From: RBG-16-66-20 sp035308765
GTDB taxonomy: Bacteria; Pseudomonadota; Gammaproteobacteria; Burkholderiales; SG8-39
Assembly (NCBI GenBank): GCA_035308765.1
Contig: DATGGA010000029.1
Span: 54,709 to 118,708 of the forward strand
DNA length: 64,000 nucleotides
Direction of reading: 5' to 3'
Shown here: positions 53,824 to 64,000 of the stretch, in pieces
Position numbering within the stretch: position 1 is the stretch's first letter
How the letters are laid out: each line of letters opens with the position of its first letter
Notes under the pieces: model-generated
Seen by the model: only the letters and a program-made list of their open reading frames with translations
Databases searched by the model: none
What the model was told of the DNA's origin: nothing
Program-made: the position numbers and the translations under genes

Positions 53824-55736
53824 GAGGTCTTTGCCGGCGCTGATTTCCTGCGCCCGTTCTTGATTATCGCCTCGTCCCGCGTTTGGTGCATCAACGTCAT
53901 GCCCTCCGCCAGGCTGGCCCGCAAATGCCCTGCCAGGTCAGCGCGGTCTTCGTTCGGCAGCCGCCACTGGCGCACCGCGGCGGCCGCGATCTGTTCCGCA
54001 TCGGGTTTCGGGTCCGCGTACAGCCTGGCCGCGTCGTCCAGCGCCGCCAGGCGGGGCATCAGGGCGTCGCGCAGCGCGTTTTGGTAGGCGCGCATTGCCT
54101 GCGCTCCTATTTTTTCTTCCTGAGAAAGTCCGAAGCCGCCAGCCGCGGCGGTACCGCTTTCCCGGTCTCCGTATCCGCCGGGCAAGTCGCGCAGCGCGTT
54201 CAACGTCCGCAGCAGCTGTTCCTGGTCCCCCGCCTTCGGCACCCCCAGTTTTTCGAGTTCGCTCCTGGCCGCCCCGGCTTTCGCCTGCGCCGCAGCGACG
54301 AATGCGCGATTGCCGAGATAGCTCAGCGTCCAGACCGAAAACAACGCTACGGTCGCGACGGCCATGGCGCCGTAAGCCAGCTGGCGCGCCCGGCGCCGCA
54401 TGCGCTCGAGACGTTCGTCGCTGCCCGCCATGCCGGATTCCGGAAAAATCACCTCGCGCACCAGCCGGGTCAGAAAGAAACTCTTGCCGCTGCCGCCGGG
54501 CGCCAGGTTTCCGGCAGGCGCCGGCCTGCCCTCGCGTTCCAGGTTGAAACTGCGTGTCAGCGCGCCCAGCACGCGGTCGATAGGGTTGCCCTCCTGCGTG
54601 CCGCTGGTGAAATAGATGCCGCGCAGCAGAGGTTCGGGAGCGCCCTGCACGCCGATGAAAGCCGAATCGAGGAATTGCTCTATGAGCGGCCCGGCGCTGC
54701 GGAATTGCTGCGGGAAGCGGTACACGGCGGCACGGCGCTGCAGATCCGGTTCGGCCTGCAGGCGCTCGAGCATTTCGCCGTAGAGCCGGCGCTCGAGCGC
54801 GCTGAATTCCTCGGCGAAGCGCTGCCCCGGGGTGCCCAACACGAAACCGCCGTCGCTGAGGCCGAAGGTCGCGCCCCAGACGCGCGCCCTTTCCTCGGCA
54901 CCCTGTTCGTCGAAAAATTCCATGAACCCCGCAAGCAGGTCCGCCTTGGTCACCAGCAGGTAGACCGGAAAGCGCACGCCCAGGCGTTCGTAGAGTTCCG
55001 CCACCCGCGCGCGCACATGCCAGGCGTAGCGCCTGCGCTCGTCTTCGTTCCACAGCATCAGGTCCGAGATGCTCAGCGTCACCAGGGCGCCGTTGAGCGG
55101 CCGGAGCGGCCGGAAACGCTTGATCAGATCGAGAAAACCAAGCCAGGCCGCGGCGTCGGCCTCCAGGTCGCTCTCCTGGGTGGTGTAGCGGCCCGCCGTG
55201 TCCAGCAATACCGCTTCATCGGTAAACCACCAGTCGCAGTTGCGCGTGCCGCCGATGCCGGCAAGCGCCGGGTCGCCGCTCGCACCGGCAGCCTCCCGCA
55301 GCGGGAAACGCAGGCCGGAATTGACCAGCGCGGTGGTCTTGCCCGATCCAGGTGCGCCGATGAACACGTACCAGGGCAGTTCGCTGACGTAGCGGCTCTC
55401 TCCATCGGGCCCCTTGAAGCGCGCCTGCTTGAGGATCGCGGCCGCTTCCTCGAAGCGCTGGTGCAGCACCGCGATTTCGCGCGCCGCGCGCGCCGCCGAA
55501 TCGGAATCGCCGCCGCTCGCCAGCACTTCGAGCAGCTTTTCGTTCTCCATCCGCGCCTTGCGCGAGCGCCGGAATTCCAGGCCCGCCCAGGCGATTCCCG
55601 CCGCCGCTATCAGCGCCGCGCGGCCCGCGGGCGTCTCGAAAGGGCGCCAGGCGCCGATGCAGACCAGATCGCCCACGAACCACGCCACCAGCGAAAACGC
55701 GACCAGCGCCAGCGCGCCCAGCAGCCATCTCTTCAT
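53820..55736 (-). CDS. tssM: Shortened TssM (IcmF) homologue lacking most of the periplasmic domain
   Basis: A 638-residue protein where family members have 1100-1300. TM helices at about 4-22 and 40-54, ATP/GTP-binding domain with Walker A GAPGSGKTT (127-135) and TRNCDWWFTDEAVLLDTAGRY, NTPase-linked IcmF part to about 430, TM3 at about 455-474, then only 160 periplasmic residues ending in a basic tail. The large C-terminal domain that binds TssJ in T6SS is missing. The gene has tidy 4-base overlaps with tssL and tagF, so this does not look like recent decay. No continuation appears in other frames. Confidence 0.85.
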   Translation of the reverse strand: MKRWLLGALALVAFSLVAWFVGDLVCIGAWRPFETPAGRAALIAAAGIAWAGLEFRRSRKARMENEKLLEVLASGGDSDSAARAAREIAVLHQRFEEAAAILKQARFKGPDGESRYVSELPWYVFIGAPGSGKTTALVNSGLRFPLREAAGASGDPALAGIGGTRNCDWWFTDEAVLLDTAGRYTTQESDLEADAAAWLGFLDLIKRFRPLRPLNGALVTLSISDLMLWNEDERRRYAWHVRARVAELYERLGVRFPVYLLVTKADLLAGFMEFFDEQGAEERARVWGATFGLSDGGFVLGTPGQRFAEEFSALERRLYGEMLERLQAEPDLQRRAAVYRFPQQFRSAGPLIEQFLDSAFIGVQGAPEPLLRGIYFTSGTQEGNPIDRVLGALTRSFNLEREGRPAPAGNLAPGGSGKSFFLTRLVREVIFPESGMAGSDERLERMRRRARQLAYGAMAVATVALFSVWTLSYLGNRAFVAAAQAKAGAARSELEKLGVPKAGDQEQLLRTLNALRDLPGGYGDRESGTAAAGGFGLSQEEKIGAQAMRAYQNALRDALMPRLAALDDAARLYADPKPDAEQIAAAAVRQWRLPNEDRADLAGHLRASLAEGMTLMHQTRDEAIIKNGRRKSAPAKTS

Positions 55737-57238
55737 GTCGCGCTCCGCAGGATGATCACCACGCGCCGGTTGCGGGCCCGGTTTGCCGCCGAGTCGTTGG
55801 GCACCAGTGGCGCCGAATCCGCGACGCCTTCGGCGCGCAGGCGGGCCGGATCCGCGAGCTTGCCGGCCATCAGCTTCATCACGGACGCCGCGCGCTCCTT
55901 GGACAGTTCCCAGTTGGACGGGAAGCGGGCGGTGCGGATCGGTACGTCGTCGGTATGTCCGGCAACAAGGATGATGCCGGGCACCCGGTCGAGCGCCGAG
56001 GCAACGCGCTGGACGACCGGCTCGAGATCCGGTTCCAGGCGCGCGCTGCCGGAGGCGAACAGCCGGTCGCTGCGTATCACGATCGTGCTCATGCCGGCGC
56101 TGTCGGTAACGGCGACCTCGCCGCGCGCGATCTCCGCCGCCAGCTGTTCGCTGATCGCGGGCGTGGCCGCCGGAGGGACCGGGCTCGCTGCGGGGGCGGA
56201 CTCTGCCGCTTTCAGCTGCGCCAGGTCGCGCGCCACCGGATCGGACAGCGTTCCCAGCGATACGCTGTAGCCGACGTACGCAGCCGCCAGAAACAGTGCC
56301 GCGCCGCAGGCACTCGCCCAGAGCGCGAGGCCGCCGCCCGGGCGCCGCGCCGGCGCAGCCACGCCGCGCCAGTGTGCCGACAGTTCGCCGTCGCGCGGCG
56401 CGTGCTGTTGCCGGATCAGGCCGAGCAGTCCCGCGCGCAGTTCGATCAGCGCCTTGCGGCCGTCGGCGGCATCCCGGTAGCGGCCTTCGAAGCCAAGCGC
56501 GAGGCAGGCGTAGAAAAATTCCAGCAAATCGAGATGCGCCGCGGGATCCGCCGAGAATTTCTCCAGCAGCGCGAAGAATTTTTCGCTCCCCTCGCCATCG
56601 CCATGGCGCTCCGCCAGCAGGTTGTTGCCTCCCCAGCCGGCGCCCCAGGGAGTGGAAGCGGCCGATTCGTCGAGCAGAGCGCAAAGAGCATAGCTGGCGG
56701 CAGAAACCGCCTCCTCGTCGGCGCCGGCCGCACGTGCCTCGCGCTCGAAACTGTCGATGCTCCCGAGCAGGCTTGCCCGCAGGCCTGCGGGATCGGGATG
56801 ACGCAGGGTGTGCCGGACCTGCGGCACCACCGCGAGAACCGGATTCGCCGCACCGACGAGCGGATTGATTCCACCGAGCGCGGCGGTATCGGTGGAAACC
56901 GCCTCCCGCCCTGCCGGCGGAGCGGACGGCGGCGCGGTCGGCACGGCGTCGCGCTTTCGGCCCGGGGTCGGAATTGCAATCGTTGCTTCGGGGTCGGGTT
57001 CCGCTGCAGCGCCGGCGTCGCCTTGCAGCGGCAGCATGACCGTCGCGTCATCGTCGGTATTTTCGGCATTGCCGGCACGTTGCGCCGGCAGCATCACCGT
57101 GGCATCGTCATCGGGGCCGCCGACAGGCGGCACGGGCATCATGACCGTCGAATCGGGGTCGGGCGCGGCATCGGCGCCGCCGCGCGGTAGCACCACGGTC
57201 GCGTCGGGGTCAACGCCGTCTTTCGGGCGCTCGCTCAT
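55733..57238 (-). CDS. tssL: TssL (DotU) with OmpA-like C-terminal domain and N-terminal threonine repeats
   Basis: A 501-residue protein. Residues 1-95 are low-complexity and hold five acidic-Ala/Ser-Thr-hydrophobic motifs (Thr14, 31, 47, 66, 86). The DotU domain (about 120-290) includes SYALCALLDESA and FFYACLALGFEGRYRD. One TM helix (about 308-328) and an OmpA-type peptidoglycan-binding domain (380-500; VAGHTDDVPIRTARFPSNWELS, in part) follow. In T6SS, TssL with TssM anchors the machine in the inner membrane and cell wall. It overlaps tssM by 4 bases. Confidence 0.92.
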   Translation of the reverse strand: MSERPKDGVDPDATVVLPRGGADAAPDPDSTVMMPVPPVGGPDDDATVMLPAQRAGNAENTDDDATVMLPLQGDAGAAAEPDPEATIAIPTPGRKRDAVPTAPPSAPPAGREAVSTDTAALGGINPLVGAANPVLAVVPQVRHTLRHPDPAGLRASLLGSIDSFEREARAAGADEEAVSAASYALCALLDESAASTPWGAGWGGNNLLAERHGDGEGSEKFFALLEKFSADPAAHLDLLEFFYACLALGFEGRYRDAADGRKALIELRAGLLGLIRQQHAPRDGELSAHWRGVAAPARRPGGGLALWASACGAALFLAAAYVGYSVSLGTLSDPVARDLAQLKAAESAPAASPVPPAATPAISEQLAAEIARGEVAVTDSAGMSTIVIRSDRLFASGSARLEPDLEPVVQRVASALDRVPGIILVAGHTDDVPIRTARFPSNWELSKERAASVMKLMAGKLADPARLRAEGVADSAPLVPNDSAANRARNRRVVIILRSAT

Positions 57239-57308
57239 CGCAAGTCCTCGTTATGACCCTCTTTGTCCATCCAGCCTCGCAGAACCGCCGGCTGGTGAAT
57301 TCTAAACG

Positions 57309-60002
<2,694 letters not shown>

Positions 60003-60053
60003 GGCAGCAGCCCCTAAGCGCTAGATTTCGCAGGCGATTTTCCACGTCTGCCT

Positions 60054-60082
60054 ATTATCTTGACGCTATGGGCGTTAGACAA
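60054..60082 (-). promoter_or_regulatory. Candidate promoter of the Ser/Thr kinase gene
   Basis: On the minus strand, TTGTCT (60082-60077) and GATAAT (60059-60054) are 17 bases apart in the 103-base gap after the LysM gene. The kinase ATG is about 52 bases downstream of the -10. The -10 matches at 5 of 6 positions. Confidence 0.6.
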
Positions 60083-60105
60083 GGGCAGAAGTCGCATGGC
60101 CGCGG

Positions 60106-60759
60106 TCACTTCGGCGTCATCCGTTGCAGGGGTTTGTCGATCTCCACCCCCTGCTCCCGCGCCTTCTGGTACCACTTGAGGGCAGCCTGGTAGTCGTGCG
60201 ATACAACGGAGTTCCCCTTGTCGTAGATTTGCCCCAGCTTGCGCTGCGCCAGCCCATAGCCCGCCTCCCCGGCTTCGAGGAACGCCGCCAAGGCCCCTTT
60301 GTCGTCGCCTTGACGCTCCAAGTTGAGGCCGTCGCGATAGCGCTTGGCAGCCTTCTCCATGCCCGGAGGCACCACTTCCGGCTTGGGGACAGGCTTGATG
60401 GTCGCAACAGGCGGAACCGCCGCTGGCTTGGCGGCCAGCAGGCCGCGGACCGCCCGGTCAGCCTCAGCAGGGTCGATTGCCGCTACAACCTCCCGAGACG
60501 GGATATTGAGAATTGTTCCCACTGCCAGAATATTTACGTTCCCGCCCGGAAATGCTCCCGGGTTAGCCCGATAGATCGCGAGGATCATCTGGTTGCGCGT
60601 CACTCCGTCGTGCTTGGCTTTGCGTGCCACTGCAAACAGGGTGTCGCCCCTGCGCACTTCGTGGGTCGCCCGGACCTGGTCCTGCGCCACTGCCGCAGGG
60701 ACAGTGGCCAGGCCTGCCCACGCCAGCAGCACCGCGCCGGCGATCCGCGCCGCGTTCAT
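60106..60759 (-). CDS. Secreted LysM protein with Sel1-like C-terminal domain
   Basis: A 217-residue protein with a signal peptide (about residues 1-25, ending AVAQ). Residues 33-90 are LysM/FimV-like (HEVRRGDTLFAVARKAK; MILAIYRANPGAF; GTILNIPS). Residues 140-215 are Sel1/TPR-like (AAKRYRDGLNLERQGD; DYQAALKWYQKAREQGVEI) and strongly resemble the C-terminus of the neighbouring kinase. It probably sits in the periplasm on peptidoglycan. ATG 60759 overlaps the cyclase-FHA stop by 4 bases. Confidence 0.85.
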   Translation of the reverse strand: MNAARIAGAVLLAWAGLATVPAAVAQDQVRATHEVRRGDTLFAVARKAKHDGVTRNQMILAIYRANPGAFPGGNVNILAVGTILNIPSREVVAAIDPAEADRAVRGLLAAKPAAVPPVATIKPVPKPEVVPPGMEKAAKRYRDGLNLERQGDDKGALAAFLEAGEAGYGLAQRKLGQIYDKGNSVVSHDYQAALKWYQKAREQGVEIDKPLQRMTPK

Positions 60760-61646
60760 TCGCAAAAGTATTCGAGGATGTCGGTCGCGGTCGTCTTCGA
60801 CTGCCCGAACGCGATCCAGCCCTTGCCGCGCAGCGTGAATTCCTCCCGCCGCAGCACGATCTCGCGGTCGCCGTCGACCATCACGAACGTGCCGTTGGCG
60901 CTGTGGTCGGTAAGGATGAATTTGTCCAGCCGCCGCTCGATCTTGCCGTGCGAGCGGGAAGCCATGCGGTCCTTGATCACCAGGTCGGCCGTCGCATCGC
61001 GCCCCATCGAAACGGCGGTGCGCTCGTCGGTCAGGAGGTGCTCCTGCCCCTGCAGGATCAGGCGCAGCGTGGTCTTCTTCGGCTTGTAGACCGAGCGCGA
61101 CGCCGCCATCGTGGTCGCGTCTTCGCTCTGCTGCCACATCAGTTCGTAGACCTCGACCTCGGCGGCCTTGCCCTTGATCTGTATGGCGGTGATCTTGCGC
61201 GTCGCCGACTTGAGCATCGGCGACATGAGCACCACGGTATCGCGCGCGGTGATGATCTGGCCCTTCACCGCGACGTGCGACAGGCGCGAGGCGACATTGA
61301 CCGCGTCGCCGAAAATATCGCCGTCGGCCTGCACCACGATCGGCCCGTAGTTGAAGCCGATGCGGATCCCGATCTTGGTGTTGCCGACCGGCTTCAGTTC
61401 GCTGATCGCGGACTGCATTTCGATCGCGGCGTCGGCCGCGGCATCGGCGGTGGGAAACGATGACATGACCTCGTCGCCGATCGTCTTGATTACCCTGCCC
61501 TTGGCCGCATCGGTGCGCTCGCGCATGATGCGGATGCACTCGTCGATCGCGGCCTTCGCGACCTGATCGCCCGCGGTCTCGTACAGCTTGGTGCTGCCGC
61601 TGACATCAGCGAACAACACGGCGGCTTGGGCTTGCTCCTCGGCCAT
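60756..61646 (-). CDS. Class III adenylate/guanylate cyclase with C-terminal FHA domain
   Basis: A 296-residue protein. The cyclase domain (1-170) keeps metal Asp14 (LFADVSGSTKLYE) and Asp58 (GDEVMSSF) and the transition-state residues in DAVNVASRL. The linker contains EDATTMAA (Thr177). The FHA domain (190-290) has Arg215 (MGRDATADLVI), Ser229-Arg230-His232 and Asn250-Gly251. Thus cyclic-nucleotide synthesis may be tied to phosphothreonine binding. First gene of the leftward T6SS-like chain; a terminator lies just upstream. Confidence 0.92.
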   Translation of the reverse strand: MAEEQAQAAVLFADVSGSTKLYETAGDQVAKAAIDECIRIMRERTDAAKGRVIKTIGDEVMSSFPTADAAADAAIEMQSAISELKPVGNTKIGIRIGFNYGPIVVQADGDIFGDAVNVASRLSHVAVKGQIITARDTVVLMSPMLKSATRKITAIQIKGKAAEVEVYELMWQQSEDATTMAASRSVYKPKKTTLRLILQGQEHLLTDERTAVSMGRDATADLVIKDRMASRSHGKIERRLDKFILTDHSANGTFVMVDGDREIVLRREEFTLRGKGWIAFGQSKTTATDILEYFCE

Positions 61647-61703
61647 CTGGGTGCTTCCACTCCCCTGGACACGGCGGCTAACCGTGCAATTTTACACGGC
61701 CCC

Positions 61704-61729
61704 AAAAAAAGGGGCGCCGGAGCGCCCCC
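61704..61729 (-). terminator. Intrinsic terminator after the adhesin-like gene
   Basis: Reading leftward, GGGGCGC, a TCCG loop and GCGCCCC form a strong GC-rich hairpin followed by seven Ts. It lies about 48 bases after the adhesin stop and 58 before the cyclase-FHA start, so the two genes are separate transcription units. Confidence 0.88.
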
Positions 61730-61776
61730 TTGATTCCTCGCCGTCGCGCCGGGGCCGTCCCCGCCCCCAGGCCTGG

Positions 61777-64000
61777 CTAGCAGTCTTCGCCTTCCCGGCT
61801 CTCGTTGAAGCACTTCGGAACCGAGATGCCGACGCCCGTAAGCCTGTGGTCCATCGGCGGCAGGTTGCCGACGTCGCCGGCGAAGCCGTATTCGATCTGC
61901 TCCGCGACGCTGTCGGTGCCGAACGTATTGGCCGCCTCCTTCGCCGCCTCCGCCGCCGCGTTGGCCGACGCCGTGGAAGCGGCGTTTACGGCTTGCGACT
62001 GCAGCGCGCTCTGGCTCAGGACCGTGCCACCCACTGTCACGCCGATGTCTGATCCGGAAGGCGTTAGCACCTTGTTGCTGCTTACCGTCCCGCCCAAACT
62101 CCAGCTCGTGTTCGCGCCGGAGATCGCCAAATTGGTCACGTTGACCGATACCGCATTGTTCGGCGGCGGCGTAATCGCGTTAAGTCGCAGCAGCCCGGTG
62201 GTGTAAGTCCCCCCCGTCAGCCCGGCAAGATTCGTCGCGCTCAGCGTGATGGTTCCCGTCGTGGAGCTCGAGCTCGTGATGCTCTGCGAGCTGATGATGG
62301 CGCCCGCTTTCGGAATGTTGGTGAGATCCGTGAACGGATTCGGCTCTGCGGCGGTCGGCAGTAAACCCGTGACGTAAAAGTTCGTCATGCCGCTCACAGG
62401 GCCGCCCAACGTAACCGTTCCGCCGGTTGCAATCTCGAAATTCGTGCCGCCCGTGATGGAGCCGCCGAAGGTGATCGCACTGGCTGCCGATTGAACGTAA
62501 TTCGTCGTCCCGCTCGCAGTCACTGCGCCGGTGTAATTCTGCGTGCCCCCACTCGTGATTTGGGCGCCGTTCATCCCAGTCGTCCCGGTCACCGACAGGT
62601 TCCCATTACTTGAGAGAAACCCGCTCACCGTCGCGTTCCCGCCCACCGACAGGTTGCCGCCGGCAGCAAGCGAACCGCTCAACGCGGCGTTCCCCGTCAC
62701 CGCAATATTGCCAGCCACGCTGCCGTTACCCGAGATCGCAGCGCTGCCGGTGTCGGTAAGGTTCTGGAACGACGACCAGTTGAATCCGCCGCCGGTGCCC
62801 GAGTTCGCGCCGGTCAGGGTCCAGATCACGTTCGTGCCTTCCACCAAATTGGTCTGCGCCGCGTTCGCGTTGACCGTCTTCGTGCCGTTGAACGTCAAAA
62901 TCCCGCCCACGCCGCTATTGAGGAGCGACGATGCCGTCACGTTCAGCGTCAGGGCCTGGCCATATGTGGTGTAGTTAAACGTCTGCGCCGACAAATTGCC
63001 CGTCAGGCTGCCCGTGTTGTTGAAGTTCACCGTGCCGGTCGCATCGGTGATGTTCTTGAACGCCGTCCAGTTCACGCTATTGGAGCTGCCCGCATCCGGC
63101 GTGCCGTTGGTCAGCAGGTAGGTCTGCCCCGTGCCGCCCATCGTGTTGCTGTTGGCCCCGTTGGCGTTGATCGTGCTCACGCCGCTGAACCCGCCGGTGC
63201 CCGTGATCGTGCCCGCGTTCGCCCCCGTCACCGTCGCCGAAATCGGCGCCGTGTAGGTGCTGAAGTTCAGCGTCGGCGCCGTCACCGTCCCCGTGATGCT
63301 TCCCGTGTTCTGGAAGTTAACCGCCGTGCCCGCGTTCAGCTTGCCGAAGTTCGTCCAGGCCACCGTGCCGTCCGTGCCCGCGTTCGCCGTGCCGTTGGTC
63401 AGCGTGTAGGTCGCCCCGCCCTTGATCAGGTTGGTCGCCGCGTTCGCCGCGTTGCCCGTCACCGTCGTCACCCCGGTGTGCGTGCCGCCGATCCCCGTGG
63501 TCTGCCCCGCCCCGTTGGCGATGTCATACGTTTCCGCCGCCGTGTAGGTGCCGTAGTTCAGATTCGGCGAGGTGATGCTGCCCGTCACGCTGCCCGTGTT
63601 GTTGAAGTTCACGCTCGTGTTCGCGTTCAGCTCACCGAAGTTCGTCCAGGCCACCGTGCCGTCCGTGCCCGCGTTCGCCGTGCCGTTGGTCAGCGTGTAG
63701 GTCCCGCCGTTGGTGATCGTGTTGGTCGCCGCGTCCGCGCTGTTGCCCTTGACCAGCGTCACTCCACTGGTGCCACCGGTGCCCGTGCTCGCCCCCGTGC
63801 CGATGTTGTAGGTCACCGCGCTCGTGGTCCAGGCGCTGTAGTCCAGCGTCCCCACCGTCGCCGTGCCCGTCAGGCTGCCCGTGTTGTTGAAGTTCACCGT
63901 GCCGGTCGCATCGGTGATGTTCTTGAACGCCGTCCAGTTCACGCTATTGGAGCTGCCCGCATCCGGCGTGCCGTTGGTCAGCAGGTAGGTCTGCCCCGTG
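61777..64000 (-). CDS. Large repeat-rich secreted adhesin-like protein, C-terminal part (5' end beyond window)
   Basis: The frame is open from the window edge to the stop at 61777, at least 740 residues. It is made of Gly/Thr/Asn/Ser-rich beta-strand repeats (GTVAWTNFGELNA; VNFNNTGSLTG; TYTLTNGTANAGTDG), as in filamentous-haemagglutinin/two-partner exoproteins. No autotransporter barrel is visible; the C-terminus ends in CFNESREGEDC, a C-x9-C pair. Codon use matches neighbours. The N-terminal signal and TPS domain would be outside the window, so the secretion route is inferred. Confidence 0.75.
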   Translation of the reverse strand, partial: TGQTYLLTNGTPDAGSSNSVNWTAFKNITDATGTVNFNNTGSLTGTATVGTLDYSAWTTSAVTYNIGTGASTGTGGTSGVTLVKGNSADAATNTITNGGTYTLTNGTANAGTDGTVAWTNFGELNANTSVNFNNTGSVTGSITSPNLNYGTYTAAETYDIANGAGQTTGIGGTHTGVTTVTGNAANAATNLIKGGATYTLTNGTANAGTDGTVAWTNFGKLNAGTAVNFQNTGSITGTVTAPTLNFSTYTAPISATVTGANAGTITGTGGFSGVSTINANGANSNTMGGTGQTYLLTNGTPDAGSSNSVNWTAFKNITDATGTVNFNNTGSLTGNLSAQTFNYTTYGQALTLNVTASSLLNSGVGGILTFNGTKTVNANAAQTNLVEGTNVIWTLTGANSGTGGGFNWSSFQNLTDTGSAAISGNGSVAGNIAVTGNAALSGSLAAGGNLSVGGNATVSGFLSSNGNLSVTGTTGMNGAQITSGGTQNYTGAVTASGTTNYVQSAASAITFGGSITGGTNFEIATGGTVTLGGPVSGMTNFYVTGLLPTAAEPNPFTDLTNIPKAGAIISSQSITSSSSTTGTITLSATNLAGLTGGTYTTGLLRLNAITPPPNNAVSVNVTNLAISGANTSWSLGGTVSSNKVLTPSGSDIGVTVGGTVLSQSALQSQAVNAASTASANAAAEAAKEAANTFGTDSVAEQIEYGFAGDVGNLPPMDHRLTGVGISVPKCFNESREGEDC
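62997..63133. repeat. Direct repeat A, copy 1, in the adhesin gene
   Basis: These 137 bases are identical, as far as the window shows, to 63864-64000, an 867-bp offset (289 codons, in frame). They encode the TNGTPDAGSSNSVNWTAFKN region. Confidence 0.9.
63344..63412. repeat. Direct repeat B, copy 1, in the adhesin gene
   Basis: Sixty-nine bases identical to 63635-63703, offset 291 bp (97 codons, in frame). It encodes the LTNGTANAGTDGTVAWTNFG module. Confidence 0.88.
63635..63703. repeat. Direct repeat B, copy 2, in the adhesin gene
   Basis: Identical to 63344-63412. The roughly 97-residue module spacing suggests tandem duplication of a beta-helix unit. Confidence 0.88.
63864..64000. repeat. 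Direct repeat A, copy 2, reaching the window edge
   Basis: Identical to 62997-63133 over its visible 137 bases; the match may continue past the window. In-frame duplication within the adhesin gene. Confidence 0.9.

Noticed and set aside
55737..56684. N-terminal extension of the TssM frame
   Set aside because: It is Arg/Gly-rich shadow of tssL; TssM starts naturally at MKRWLLGALALV.
57260..57300. Terminator between the kinase gene and tssL
   Set aside because: CCAGCC/GGCTGG can pair, but the loop is long and no T run follows on the minus strand.
62997..64000. CRISPR-like repeats
   Set aside because: Repeats are long, few, in frame and part of a protein-coding gene; no short spacers.

Overview
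The window is a GC-rich (roughly two-thirds G+C), densely coded bacterial chromosome segment. Gene families and gene order point to a betaproteobacterium: smc-zipA-ligA, a site-2 protease/trpS/scpA/scpB/rluB block, rimP-nusA-infB-rbfA-truB-rpsO-pnp, pilU beside the dap genes, lexA with two SOS boxes, and imuA-imuB-dnaE2. I cannot name the genus. No insertion sequence, prophage, CRISPR array or rRNA gene was seen, and no stretch of 300 bases lacks a gene, tRNA or control site.

Bases 1-13,400 are housekeeping. ligA (cut by the window edge), zipA and smc run leftward. queF and the succinylase-branch lysine genes dapC, dapD and dapE run rightward, with the twitching ATPase pilU inserted before dapE and prmB after it. 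Three leftward tRNA genes (Pro, Arg, His) lie next to dksA. Bases 11,200-24,500 are one long leftward block: pnp, rpsO, truB, rbfA, infB, nusA, rimP, then rluB, scpB, scpA, trpS, a membrane protease and a hydrolase. A hairpin terminator lies between rpsO and pnp, and a terminator-like leader hairpin precedes rimP.

Bases 24,500-39,500 are metabolic and transport genes: a gamma-carbonic-anhydrase-like protein, an SDR dehydrogenase, a 1113-residue flavin/Fe-S oxidoreductase that looks like NfnB and NfnA fused, and a LIV-type ABC transporter operon headed by a tiny ribbon-helix-helix-like protein with a palindrome over its start. A nitroreductase/PhzF/membrane-protein operon, a CoA-transferase and an MFS transporter coupled to pncB follow.

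Bases 39,500-61,700 are a signalling and DNA-damage region. lexA is followed by a histidine kinase and response regulator, facing three leftward genes: HPt, receiver-cyclase and receiver-Ser/Thr-kinase. The SOS mutasome imuA-imuB-dnaE2 carries its own LexA box. Upstream of it is a leftward chain of cyclase-FHA protein, LysM/Sel1 protein, transmembrane Ser/Thr kinase, TssL-OmpA, a shortened TssM, TagF, FHA protein and a TPR protein. It resembles the regulatory and membrane parts of a type VI secretion system, without tube, sheath, baseplate or TssJ genes in this window. TssL has five threonine motifs that look like FHA ligands, and related motifs occur in its neighbours. I regard this as the best candidate for an undescribed system: an envelope-spanning phosphothreonine signalling assembly built from T6SS parts. 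The window ends inside a repeat-rich secreted adhesin-like gene.
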